DNA from: Gnetum montanum
Taxonomy: Eukaryota; Streptophyta; Gnetopsida; Gnetales; Gnetaceae
Direction of reading: 5' to 3'
Assembly (NCBI GenBank): GCA_015680685.1
Contig: MNCI01014479.1
Span: 41,429 to 105,428, forward strand
Length of the DNA stretch: 64,000 nucleotides
Part shown: positions 32,183 to 43,819 of the stretch, piece after piece
Position numbering within the stretch: the stretch's first letter is position 1
Layout of the letters: each line of letters starts with the position of its first letter
The notes under the pieces: model-generated
The model's input: the letters and a program-made list of their open reading frames with translations, nothing else
The model's database searches: none
What the model was told of the DNA's origin: nothing
Translations under genes and position numbers: made by a program

Positions 32183-34400
32183 AGTTGAAATAGAAACGGA
32201 ACAGGATGGGATAATTTCGTTTTTAAAATTATATAATTTTGGTAATGCTTAACTGAAATTAATATTAATTTAGATTTTAAAGAAAGATGAGGTACTATGT
32301 AATTGCCATAATGAAGATGATTTTTAATTTGTCATTGAGCTAAAATTAAGAAAGTCTAGTGATGATAAGGGGTTCAAGTTGAAAGACTTGTTTTGGGTAT
32401 TGTTTGTAAAATCTATTAACGTACGATTGATTGCAAGTAAAAAAGCAAGCCTATTCAAAATGGAATCATTATATAATTGTGTATAAGGTAATAATTTATG
32501 TATTCATTTTTAAAATTTAATATGTTGTTTATTGTTGATTCTTATAGAACATACAAATTTAAAATGTTACGAATAAAAAAATAAAATAAGTTGAGGCTAC
32601 CACCATTAGATATAACTTTTCCTTTATTAGTTTTCTTGGTTTAAATTTGATTTTTTTCCATAGATTTTTAAAATGTAATTCAGCTTTTTTGATCAATAGA
32701 ATTTTTAAGTCTACAAGGTTGCCCTAGCTCCTCAAATAACCCATCATCTTAAGTAACACAAAAATGCACTATTTAGAAGGACTAAATTATTAAGTCAACC
32801 ATTAGCTTTGGATGTGAACATGTACTAAAATTAACGATTTCAAGGAAGGAGTAAATTTTTATGTCAATCATAATTTTGGATTAGCAACATGTACTAGAAT
32901 CAATTATCTATCCATGTCTTCTATGGTTGGTAGAGTTGTTTGGCTAGAGACTAACTTCTAACATGTGGGACAGTAGTAGCTTAAACTTAAAAAAACACCA
33001 TTTAAATCAAAATTTTATTAAAACATAAAAAATTAAATTAAAAATAAGTGTAAGGAAACAACTCTATGATAAGTCATGAGTTTACAAAAAACAACCTTAA
33101 CATGTCTATAATTTTTTACCTAGCTTCTAATCTTTAATTTAACTTTAAATAACACCTTGTAATTGAAGGCATTTGGAGAAGAGATGTGACCTCAAATCTC
33201 TTTTTAAGGTGAATGGTGATAGGAGTTAGTTTCAATGTGATTTAGTCATTATCTTTGTTTTTAAATTCTAATTAGCTTTTTTGATCCATATGCTTTTTTT
33301 GAATGTAACAAAATCAAAAAAAATTAGTAGAAGTAATTAGCCAGAATTTAGGAGAATTTCGTAAAAGTAATTAGCTAGAATTTAGGAGAATTCTTTACTC
33401 TAACTAGTATCTTAAATAAAGAATTCAAAATTACAAATGTTAGCAAGACCAAGAAATAACATGAAGAATGATCTCAATCAATACTAGATTCTTGGTTTAT
33501 TTTTTGGAATTAAATCTCATTTAAATAGTAGAGGTTAGGGAAGGGAGAGGTTGGGAAAGTGTAAATGAGATGATAAGTAAAACTTATGTAATAGCTACTA
33601 AATATCTTTTTTTAGGAGCAATAAATTAAAAGTTCCTATCCTTACAAGACTTATACTTGTTGTACTTTTATAGTTAGTGAGGAAGCTTGTAACTTAAATT
33701 TCTATAAGCATCTCTGAAAGGGTTTGATGCTAACATTATATACCAAGTAGTCATGGTCTACTACACTTTGTTATGGGTTTTAATCTTAACATGGAGGTAG
33801 GGATAATATTGTCCCTAATGGATTGATGAAAGTGTGCCTTGAATGTTATCTCTTTGAAGATGCTTTTAAAAGCCTTGTTCCTAACAAATGTACATACAGA
33901 CAAATCTTAAGGGAAGTCCATTTAGAACTTGAAACAAATATAAGAAATTTCTTTAGCCCTTCAACCATAGGATAAAAGAAAAGACAAAGAGGTAAAGGGC
34001 CAATCATAGGAGTGATAGTAACTTTAAATTTTACTTAATTGTCTTGGTTTCTAAAGATTTTGGTATATGATGTCCTCATAATTTAATCAAGAGCTTGAAT
34101 TTGCAACTTGTTTCTTTGTCAATTTAGCTAGTTCAAGAGTTTAGAAAAGTTTTTTTATTTTTAAACACTCTTTGACTCGACACTTATATGAAAATCCTAG
34201 TTCATAAGTTTCATTCAAACATGCAACAGTGAGCCAAGTACAAATTCTATTAAAAACATTTTGCAACTCATGTGGGCTAACAAATCTAGAGAGTTTGGGT
34301 CTTAATGAGTGTAATTAAAGACCTAAGTTTCAATTTGTAAAATATTTAATGATAAAGTTTTTTAATTTTTACTTTTACTTTTTAACTTTTAACCATTATT
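32183..34400. other. AT-rich intergenic or intronic sequence
   Basis: No coding region supported. Contains a 34-bp near-perfect tandem pair (33327-33360 and 33361-33394, AAGTAATTAGCYAGAATTTA). It could be intron of a larger VWA gene. Confidence 0.45.
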
Positions 34401-34404
34401 ATAC

Positions 34405-34475
34405 GAAGGTGGAGATGGATAGAATTAAACTCACAATCTTCCTTGTTATCTTTGGTTGAACCACTAACTTTTTCC
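34405..34475 (-). repeat. Degenerate tRNA-like (SINE-like) module
   Basis: Minus strand AGTGGTTCAACCAAAG resembles an A box, and GAGTTTAATTCT, about 20 bases further on, resembles a B box. Confidence 0.35.
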
Positions 34476-34704
34476 CCTCTCAAATTATAGATTTTTAGGT
34501 AAGAAAGCAATTTTGTTTTCTTAAAGAAAAGAAGGTTGATTAAAGAAGGCATATTTGTTAGAAAGGAATGAAACCAAAATCAACTCCTAAAATTTATAAC
34601 TAGAAATGTGCTTTCTTTGAGCTATAAAATTAGTCATTTCTTCTTAGTCTTTACATAAATATTTATAACATATGAAGTTGTCAAAACCAAAACCAAATTG
34701 TTAA

Positions 34705-34775
34705 TGAGAGGATAAATCAAATGGTAAATCTTTTACTTTGTAGAAATTAAGGTGCTAGTTTAAATGAGCAACATG
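34705..34775 (+). repeat. Degenerate tRNA-like (SINE-like) module
   Basis: TAAATCAAATGG (A-box-like, about 34713) and TAGTTTAAAT (B-box-like, about 34757). Weak. Confidence 0.25.
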
Positions 34776-35269
34776 TTAGCTTATTATCTTGGGGTATATA
34801 TAGTGAAAGTATTAATTCTAATAACCTCCCAATATTAAAATTACACAAAATGAACTCTTAAGACATGTAACAATATGAGAAGCTATAATTACCACATATA
34901 CTTTTTGGTTCATAGAAAATATAATAACCTTAGTGTTAATGTTATGCTCTTACAATTATTCATCCCTCTGATATTTTTAAATTATAGCTTAATATTTTTG
35001 ATCATATATGTATTCCTAAGACATATAGCCAATGTAATACTTTGCTAGAAAATGTAAAGGTGCTTTTATATACCCTTTATTTTTTAGTTTTTACAATTGC
35101 ATCTTCATATCTTACAAAAAAGGAAAGTTCTCTTGGTTTATATTTCTTTTCCTTTCTTTTCATCTATATGAACAAGAGGGGGTGGGGGATGTTGCAACGT
35201 GAAACAATTTGAATTTAAGTACATCTTAAAACACATTAGAAGAATAATGGAGGAACATAATGATGCCTG

Positions 35270-35348
35270 AAGTGTGCCTTAAACTAACAACCTATTACTG
35301 GCAAATTATTGTCATAAAATGAGCTAATCACTTGAACCACCTCTCATT
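35270..35348 (-). repeat. Degenerate tRNA-like (SINE-like) module
   Basis: Minus strand TGGTTCAAGTGATTAG (35339-35324) fits the A-box pattern and GTTAGTTTAAGGC (35289-35277) a B box with one mismatch. Confidence 0.4.
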
Positions 35349-35489
35349 GATAGATATTGATATAGATAGCAAATATGCTCTCCTCTCTATCTCCCATGAA
35401 ATTACAAAATAGGGTACCTTTCCACATCTTTTTAAAAGCAAAGATATATAAAACACAATCTAGTTTTAAATTATATATAGAACAATTAG

Positions 35490-35566
35490 CATGGTATAGC
35501 TCAATTGGTTAAGGTATGTAACTTGTAATTGTACAAGTCATAAGTTTAATTCCAAAGAGACTATGG
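35490..35566 (+). repeat. tRNA-derived SINE-like module
   Basis: A box TAGCTCAATTGG (35497-35508), a self-complementary anticodon-like arm ACTTG...CAAGT (35521-35538), and B box GTTTAATTCC (35544-35553). The acceptor arms do not pair well, so it is not a functional tRNA gene. Confidence 0.55.
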
Positions 35567-35748
35567 TAAAATATGTTAGATTTTAAAGTAGACATGTTTA
35601 TGCCATTTGGATTGTTCAGTTCACTTATGTTGCTGGTATAAAAGCATTAAGATGATAAGATAAGCATCTATTCTACGACAAAAGATGGATCTTAAATGCT
35701 ACAATTGACACTTATTCTATGAAATAGAAAGAAATTCAAATTATAAGA

Positions 35749-36555
35749 TTGAAAGTAAAACCATCTTCATTGCTCCCAGTAATGAAGATAGTTCCTGACA
35801 AACAAGATCTAGGATTTGTGCAGAAAGTTCACGTTATTGAAAGTCGAGATGTACAAATATGCAATCAATTAGTCCTTGGCAGCACTGAAAATCGATACCC
35901 TGACATTAAAATCAATTATCAAATGTTAAACAGGATATCCTTACCAACTGTTGGGATCTATGGTGATAAAATCATGATGGCTAGAATTCTGAAACGTATG
36001 GGCGTCACAGCGGATTGGACGAATTTGAAAGGTAACTTAGAAGCGGGGCTTTATGCATCACCCTTGAAGGTGATGCTGAGCGGAGACATGATGTCAGTAG
36101 TTTTGTTCGATCGCGATGCCGAAGTGGGCCTGAAAATGGCGCCACTGTGTGAGGAGGTCGTAGATGATCTCATGTGCCGTTACTCGCCACGGGGCTCGAC
36201 CTCGTACTCGGCCGGACTGGACCAGACTCACCAAGTGCTCGTCCATGGCTGCCACCACGCCAACTACTCCAACCTGACGTCCGTCGTCATCTTTTTCAGC
36301 GACGGTAAAAACACCGACGACTCCTCCAAACCCGATCCTGTTTCCTTAGTTGAACAGATAAGGAAGACTGATCCCAGATGCGTTGTCAACACTGTCATGT
36401 TCGGGACTTGCAATTCTGTTTCTGAAATTCTTGAAAGGATGGCTGCCGCTGGAAACGGCAAGCTCTGCAAGAGCGACCGGCGAGCGGAGTTCTGCAAGAG
36501 CTTCGAGCAGTTGGTAAAAAGCCTTGATCCTAACGTTGGAGCTCTGCCATCTTAG
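35749..36555 (+). CDS. VWA-domain protein, C-terminal part (partial or 5'-incomplete gene)
   Basis: 268-codon uninterrupted frame, GC- and CpG-rich from about 36000, unlike everything around it. It carries most of a von Willebrand factor A fold, typically a metal-dependent protein-interaction domain. MMSVVLFDRDAEVGL fits the third beta strand, PRGSTSYSAGL the metal-site Thr loop, VVIFFSDGKNTDD the strand with the metal-site Asp, and VNTVMFG plus EILERMAAAGNG the last strand and helix. The opening DxSxS metal motif is not in the frame; LPTVGIYGDK stands there instead. The upstream codons begin at a TTG and the first in-frame ATG is residue 12, so the true start is probably in an upstream exon. 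It could instead be a 5'-truncated copy. Stop TAG at 36553-36555. Confidence 0.6.
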   Translation: MKVKPSSLLPVMKIVPDKQDLGFVQKVHVIESRDVQICNQLVLGSTENRYPDIKINYQMLNRISLPTVGIYGDKIMMARILKRMGVTADWTNLKGNLEAGLYASPLKVMLSGDMMSVVLFDRDAEVGLKMAPLCEEVVDDLMCRYSPRGSTSYSAGLDQTHQVLVHGCHHANYSNLTSVVIFFSDGKNTDDSSKPDPVSLVEQIRKTDPRCVVNTVMFGTCNSVSEILERMAAAGNGKLCKSDRRAEFCKSFEQLVKSLDPNVGALPS

Positions 36556-37856
36556 CCTGTTCCAATGTTTAAAAAGGTCCAAAAATTAGTGGTGCTGAGT
36601 TACTAGTCGCTGCTCTGCACCGCATTATTAGCCTTTAGTCCTTTATACTCTGTTTCTTGCTTTATTTGTTTCAGCATGGCCCGCCCACTTGCTTGCTGCC
36701 TGGTCTTGTTTGTTCCATAGTTTACTTGTAGGCTGTTGTGCCCTCCTGCTGTAGCTTTCTGTTGCTATTTCATTGTTCCAGACTTTGCATAGGTTCATAT
36801 GTCATGTTACCATGTCCAGTCAACCCGTTGGCTTTGTTAACTTGCGTTAAAAAAACTATAAGAACTAGCGCTTGTGCATGGTTTGTTAATGAGCAGTTTT
36901 TGTAAAAGCTTGGCAACACCGTGTGCGCGCTGTCGGATTCAGCGTGTTGTGGATGATATGATAATTAAAATGAAATGAAGTTTTATTATGTCGAAAAACT
37001 CATAGAATTTATTGAATCAATGAAATGGTAATTGTTATGTTTGCATTAGATATTCTGACCGGCTTTTGCACTAACTTCTTATGCTGTTTTCAGTCTGACG
37101 CAGTAAATGCCATATCGTCGTTTTAAATAACTCGAAAAATTTGGGTGATTCGCAAAAAATCCGGGCGCATATTAAAAATATATTTACATCATTATTTTTA
37201 ATTTTAAGCTTAAATCAATATTTTAAAAATCTAGTAATGAATAAAGGCATATGTATAAAAGCCTAAGTTGAACCCTAAAGGCAAATAGGTTAATATTCCT
37301 CGTGAAGAATAAATATATTAACTATGCAATACAAATAGGACTGAAATGAATATTACATTTTCTTACAATGTCCTACATTGGAGCATATTAGACATAGATG
37401 GAAATAGTTGCAAATTTGGTTGATTTGTTCCAAATGTGAGGTAGAATACCTCTCCCATTGAAAAATTGCAAAAGAAATGGAAGGTATTAAAAATATAATT
37501 TATAGTGAATAATGGGTACTACCATTTTCTTTTGTAAATTCATAAGCCATGAGTGATGGAAGAATAAAGAAGTTCTTATTCTTCAAAATTTGTACATGAA
37601 GTTTGAAAACTTAACGATAAGTTATTACATTTTTGTAGTTGTGAAAATATGAGTGTAGGATCAAATTTTTATAGGTGGAAAAATAGAAAGGTTGCTATTG
37701 TGGGCAATAACCTAATTGTAAATAATAACCTTAACTTAAGAAGATAGGGCAATGTAAGAGACTTTGGTAACTTGAAGAAATTAGGAGAAATACTATTATG
37801 CAAGGTTTCCTATAAATAGTGACAAACTTCTAATCCAAATGAGTGACATAAACAAT
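36556..37856 (+). other. Downstream flank of the VWA ORF
   Basis: T-rich, 3'-UTR-like sequence up to about 36950, then AT-rich intergenic sequence. No reading frame or RNA gene supported. Confidence 0.4.
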
Positions 37857-37990
37857 AAGGTGTTAGCCTAATGGTATGAGTCTTGGCTTGGTAATCCCAA
37901 GTCACAAGTTCAATTCTACTAGGTAGCACTTGGCTATAAACTTCTATAAATCTTAGGGTGAAACTATGTTTCACTTATTCCAACACCACC
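37857..37990 (+). repeat. tRNA-derived SINE-like module next to B1
   Basis: A box TAGCCTAATGG (37864-37874), an anticodon-like arm GCTTG-GTAATCC-CAAGT with a seven-base loop, and B box GTTCAATTC (37908-37916). A non-tRNA body follows, up to the B1 target site. The loop would read AAT (Ile-like). Acceptor pairing is poor, so a relic or SINE, not a working tRNA. Confidence 0.5.
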
Positions 37991-38808
37991 TAATGAGTGT
38001 CAAAGTGTCATGTCGATGGGCCCAGTTTACAAGGTGTTACCCTGTCAATAGGGTCACGTTGCGTAGCATATGCTACATCTACAAGGCCCCATCAACGTAG
38101 TCTTATAATAAAAACTATAAATACTAGCTCTTGTAGTTTTTCCATTTGAAAGTTAGAATATTTTCCTGAGTGCCTACAATAGGAGTCATTGAGTGTACAA
38201 GTCTTTATTCAAGAGTTGCTATACCTGAGCACAACAATGTGTGTGGCAATAAAGATGAACTTCTCTATAAACTTTGCAGCATTCTAGATAGTTTAACTGT
38301 TCATTCATGCATTTAATGTTTTTCAGCTATTTATTCAATGTTTTCGAATAATTAAGCAAGGTAAGCTAAATAGCAATTAAGTAAACACATAAGTACGGTC
38401 ACTTCGAGTATGTGTATGATGTTTGCTAATCCTAGCAGCACTTAACGCTTGGTAACCCAACAACATTATACGTGTTCAGGATGTGTACAACAAGTGGGAC
38501 CAAATACTTATGTTAGGACTAGTTACACAATAGTTAGTCAATTAGATTAAAGTAGACATTAAATTACTTTACTCCTCATCATATCTATTTCAAGTACCAA
38601 AACATAAAATATAAAATGACAAAAACCATGTACCTCAATTACACTTAAACCATACCCTTGAGGTTCACAAGTGTAGTTGGGAAGACAATGAATGTCCTCA
38701 GAGAACTAGTGCACTAGAAACTATAGAGTTCATGGAATTCGACCGAATTGCGTGTGCACACTTTGTGATGTGTATGGTTGGACGTAGGGGTACCTTTGCC
38801 ACTCATCA
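37991..38808 (+). repeat. 5' LTR of B1
   Basis: 818 bp, starting TAATGAG (decayed TGATGAG) and ending CTCATCA. TATAAATA at 38116-38123. AATAAAGATGAAC lies near 38251. U5 has the TTGGTAACCCAACAAC-type motif. Confidence 0.9.
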
Positions 38809-38827
38809 TTGGAATTGTTGCTAGGGA
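38809..38827 (+). other. PBS of B1
   Basis: TTGGAATTGTTGCTAGGGA directly after the LTR, a decayed tRNA-Asp type site. Confidence 0.7.
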
Positions 38828-38959
38828 TTTCTTTTTGTTGAAATGTGCACTATAGAGGATTAGTAAACATTATTAATATCATTGGACGAACCCCAAGGTG
38901 GAAATCATTCTCAAATTACATAATTACAAAAGCACACTGATATTTTAATTATTTGCAAA

Positions 38960-41330
38960 ATGTCTTCTTCTCATAGGCATGAAGATATTAAACTTTCAAT
39001 TCCACAAGAGTGTAAAATGTTAGTCCCACAAGAGTGCAAGGTTGTAGATACTCATTCAGATGAGTATGTACCTAACTTCACCTTCATCCTACATTAGGAT
39101 GAACAACTGCGGTGGCAAGACATGGAGGGTAACATCATAATGCCCTTTGATCGATCTATGCCTGAGATGCTATTTCAAACTCTTGAGAGGTTGGGCATCC
39201 TAGATCTTCAAGAGGAATACATTGTACATTGATATGACACTTGGGACTACCATCCCATTGAAACACAACATAGAAGAGATCGACACTAGGAAAGGCACCT
39301 TTAGTTTGTGAAGGGGAAACACTTCACTAATCCCTTATTCCTACTAAACCAAGCCAACAATGAGGATCCTCCCTTTGGGAGTTCTCAACATAAAGACTCT
39401 CCACCCCCTATTATTAGTGATGAGGGTGTGCCCTAAACCTACGATCCACTATTAACAAACTAGATTCAAGAAAAAGTGGTAGTTAAGGCAAGGACTCAGG
39501 CAAGCATCACGATGATAAGGAATCTAAGGATCGTGCAAGTGAAGAGGTTGTGGCAAACATCATGGTGATTGTGGTGGCCCACCTTCTTATTCATCCAATT
39601 CTAAACATTACTCTTCATCTTTTAGTTTTGATTGAAGCCACTGGAGAAATAATTGTGATGAAGGTGATCAAAAAGACAAAAATGATTGTAAAGCCCACCA
39701 TGAACAAAGGGATGGTAGAGACCATCATTAGCATCATTGATACAATGATAACGATGAACCTCTATTGGTAACTTGAAGCATGCTTAACATTGTCGAGGTA
39801 GTTAAGATTCTAGCAAGGCATGTGAATGGATCAAGTGCTTAGACATGAACAATATCCCAAGATTTGTGGGGGGATATAACTCTAATCGCAAAATCATTTA
39901 CAAGCCTTTCACAATGCCTATGCCTTACGAAATATCAAAAATGACTGGCAAGAACTGAAACTATTTCCTACGACACTCATTCAGGAGGCAAAGAGCTAGT
40001 ACTAATCCTTGGAGCAAGAATCTATCCACAAATGGAGTACCATGCTAGAACTATTTAATGAAAAATGCTAGACATACTTCAGAGTGTCTAATTTGAGAAG
40101 AAAAATCCAAGGCTAGAAATAGGGAACACATGAACCCTTGAACACCATCATGGGTAGATATTATTCTCTCTTACATTGATGCCCTAGCCATGGTTATTCT
40201 TAGATGGAATAAGTCTACAACATCGCAAATGGGCTTAAAGTATAAATTAGAAGAACTCTTAGGGATTATGCCAAAGGGAGACTATCTGAACTGAGAGCTC
40301 ATTAGATATAGAGGCTAATAGAGTAGGTGGCAAAAGAAGAAGGTGAGTTGTGAAAAAGGAAAAGTGCAAAAGAATATAATAGGGACCCTTCCATCAGGAA
40401 AAGGGAGATCTGATTCTGTAATGTGGAGGAGTCACTACTTGATGAAGTGATGAATAGGAAAACCTTGTTCATCCAAAAATATATTTCTAATATTTTGACA
40501 AAGGTTGATAAATTATGGGACTCTTTGGATGAAAAGTTCCAAATTACTATGAAGATTGCTAAAGAATCCAAAGAGCAGAGTAGTGATCGTGATCACAGGA
40601 GACGAAAAGAAGTTGAACATGTCTATCATAGAGGTAAGTGCAAAGCTACTACAATAGAAGAAGTTGTGGAGATAGACTTTGATGATGATGCTAGGTTTGA
40701 CATTTATCAATATGAACATCCAAAGGGATGTTGCCTCGTGATGTTACATTTACAAGAGTCTCGAGTGTACACACTAAATCCTTAACTACCAAAGAGGTAA
40801 GCACCCATACGATTACCTTATCTGCACGACAATCCAAGGCATTTCCACTAGCATCAATAGGATTACTATCCAAGTGGAGCTCCACCACAACTATATGAGC
40901 AATACCAGTAGTGGCACCAACCAAAATCATGGGGAATGCCACTGCTAAGATAGTAGTACCCTTACAAGTAACTAGATCCATACGGGTACTATGTCTAGCA
41001 TCCTGTCTCTCCACGAAGTTCTGCCACCCACACCTCATTCCAACATCACTATTACGCTCTAGAGTATCATTGAACTCATTCACCATTTACTCGAGGGGAG
41101 CACCCATATCCATACCATTCTCTACATCCATCTACACACATCCTTTCACCCTCAACCTAATTATCTCCTAATTTGTCCATGCAGGGTGAAATTCCCCCAC
41201 AACTACAACAACGAAATGCTACGAGCACTATAAATTTACAACCAACCTTCCAGCCAAGTGGTTCAGATAATTGATCTAGGTAATGACCATTTTTTCGGCC
41301 TAATAGTCATCCTAAACCCTCACAACCTAA
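38960..41330 (+). pseudogene. gag (B1)
   Basis: ATG at 38960 (MSSSHRHEDIKLSIPQECK) in the conserved context also seen in A2 and E. Reads DEYVPNFTFILH, LRWQDMEGNIIMPFDRSMP, a frame-disturbed linker (about 39420-39830), LDMNNIPRFVGGYNSN, a decayed gag domain, and EHPKGCCLVMLHLQ near 40714. A short internal duplication (IPQECK / VPQECK) sits near the N-terminus. Many stops. Confidence 0.85.
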
Positions 41331-41331
41331 T

Positions 41332-42180
41332 GTGGTTGGTCACCCTATATCTCCAACACCCTCATCCTCTACATCAAACACATTCGAGAGCCCTTCAAAC
41401 CAAATGCTACCTCAAATCCACACTATAATGTTAACTTATGTTGTTTTTGATTGGATCAAGGCTAGAAACCTTCTCACAAAACAATCTGAACTTGGAAGTC
41501 CTCTTATTTACTTACAGATTTCAAGACATGAGCCATGCAAGGCTCTTCTTGATTCTGGTTCCAGTGTTAATGTAATCTCTTATGACATGTACGAGGCTTG
41601 GAACCTACCACCTCTCAAGAAGAGTAATATTTATCTAAAATTGGAAAACTAGTCAATCATTGTCCATTTAGGATTACTGGAGGACATTGTGATCATAGTT
41701 TGTGAATGGTCTTATCTTGTCAATTTTCTTGTGATCAAGGTAGAAAATTGCAAAGGTGACTTCCCCATCATTATGGGACATGCATGTTTAAGCACTATTC
41801 ATGCACGAATGTGCACCAGGGACCTCTCCTTGAAAATCTCCAAGGAAAATGAATTTAGATGGCTTGAGAAGAAATGAGTTCCATGGATCGCGTACAATGA
41901 TAATAGGTTCAATTACATGCAGAAAATCTGGTCCATTTAAAGTACATTCATCAAAACTGATATTCAAAGGTTCTTGTACACAACAGCCACAAAACAAGAG
42001 GGCACCCAATGGTTGACAGCTGACTTAGATAGTAGCACACTATGCATGGAACCCTATAAGAGCTTGAAATGTACCTTTGTCGAAGGAATAGATGAACTTG
42101 AGCAAGTTCATGACCAACTCTCTAATGATGAAGCTGATGATACCTGTTGGGAAGAGTTGGAAATCCTTGATAATTTTAAG
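41332..42180 (+). pseudogene. Aspartic protease (B1)
   Basis: ALLDSGSSVNVIS (about 41545-41583) keeps the catalytic DSG, the best of the five elements. It is followed by MYEAWNLPPLKKSNI, VCEWSYLVNFLVIKVE and FPIIMGHACLSTI. The frame continues with stops through DELEQVHDQLSNDEADD to the RT start. Confidence 0.85.
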
Positions 42181-42215
42181 TAAGAGCCCTTAGAGATAAA
42201 AACCCTACCACCATC

Positions 42216-43190
42216 ATGGAGTATGCATTTTTAAACAATGGTAAGTTGTTCATAATCAGTGTGAATCTTGATCCTGAACAAAAAGACAAGTTGTTGAAGG
42301 TCATCAACAAATGGCCAACAACCTTTGCTTGGTCATATCCTAAGCTAACTAGAATAGATCCAAGGATATGCCAACATCACATTTACATCAACCTGACCAT
42401 GAAGCCAAGAAGGCAAACACAAAGGTAATTAATCCCCAAGTTGAACTAGATCATCAAAGAGGAAATAGAACAACTCCTCAAGGCAGGTAGTGAGTGGGTT
42501 AGTCAACTTGTAATTGTGCCAAAGAAAGGTGGTAAGTGGCAGGTCTACATTGACTTTAGGTTTTTAAATATTAAAATTTTTAAAGATCATTTTCCATTGT
42601 CATTTGTGGACCAAGCGTTGGACACTATATCTGGGCATTGTTATTATAGCTTCTTGGATGGTTATAGTGGCTATAACCAAATCCAAATAACACCTGAAGA
42701 TTAGGCCAAAACAACATTCATGAGTTCATGGGGGCCTTTTGCATATTGGAAGATGGTGTTTGTTTTGTGCAATGCCCTTGCAACATTCCAACACTTGGTC
42801 CTTAGTATTTTTCAACAACAGATTGGTAGTTGGGTAGAAGTCGTTACAGATGACTTCTCTACGTATGGTGCTACATCTGAGGAAGCCCTAGACTACCTTG
42901 ATTAAGTACTAAAAAGATGTGTCGAAATAAACCATAGGCTCAATTTGTAAAAAAGCCATTTAATGGTCTAGAAAGGCATAATACTAAGGCATAAAATTAC
43001 TTAGGTAGAGATTGAGGTAGACTTGGAAAAGATAAGGGTCATCCAAGGAATCACACGTCAACCAGAGATAGTTAAAGACGTTCGATCATTCCTTGGATAC
43101 AATAGCTACTATTAATGGTTTGTAGAGAATTTCTCTAAGATCGCAAAGCTATTGGTCAAGCTTATAAAGAAAGATGCTCCATTCATCTAG
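42216..43190 (+). pseudogene. Reverse transcriptase (B1)
   Basis: Begins EYAFLNNGKLFIISVNL and continues through WPTTFAWSYPKLTRIDPRI, VPKKGGKWQVYIDFRFLN, SFLDGYSGYNQIQITPED, FVLCNALATFQH and VTDDFSTYGATSEEALD. The YVDD box has become VTDD and the FGLCNAP box FVLCNAL, so catalysis would be impaired even without the stops. Confidence 0.9.
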
Positions 43191-43284
43191 ACCAAGGAGT
43201 GTGAACATGCATTTCAATAGCTAAAGGAAAAACTCATAGAAACTCCAATTCTATGGGCACCAGACTAGTTCAAACCATTTCACA

Positions 43285-43700
43285 TAATGATCGATACATC
43301 TAATCATGCCTTAGAAGTTGTGCTTACATATTTGGATAATAAGAAATGTCCATATTACACCCACTACACAAGCTAAAGCATTGTGGATGCATAGTTGAAT
43401 TACCCAACAACTATGAAACAACTAATGGTAGTGGTGGATGCCCTTGAAAAGTTCAGGCACTATGTGCTTGGCTAGAAGGTGTTTGTGCACACAAATCACA
43501 GTTCCATATGCTTCCTAATGAATAAGACAAAGGTGAGCCTTTGTATCATATGGTCACTTGTGATTTTGTAAGAATTCAATCTCACAACGGTAGATTGGAA
43601 AGGGATCAAGAATGTGGTCACTAACCATCTCTCTCGATTAAGATGGGATAACAAGGAGGGGGAGAGGCCACTCTCTGATCAATTTCTAGACAAACTCCTC
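43285..43700 (+). pseudogene. RNase H domain (B1)
   Basis: MIDTSNHALEVVLTYLDNKK keeps the first Asp. The Glu region is KQLMVVV (B2: KELMAVV), so the Glu is lost. HTNHSSICFLMN replaces MDHN. It ends NHLSRL near 43640. Several stops. Confidence 0.85.
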
Positions 43701-43819
43701 TTTATAGGAGCAATAAATGACTAAGTGCTTGCAGAAACAAAATGACACAATGGCATCCTCAGTTTCCTTTTCACTTAGGAGATGCCACAAGATCTGGAAT
43801 TTAGTAAGAAATAATAGTT

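Noticed and set aside
37857-37930. Functional tRNA-Ile gene
   Set aside because: A and B boxes and an anticodon-like arm are present, but acceptor and T-arm pairing fail.
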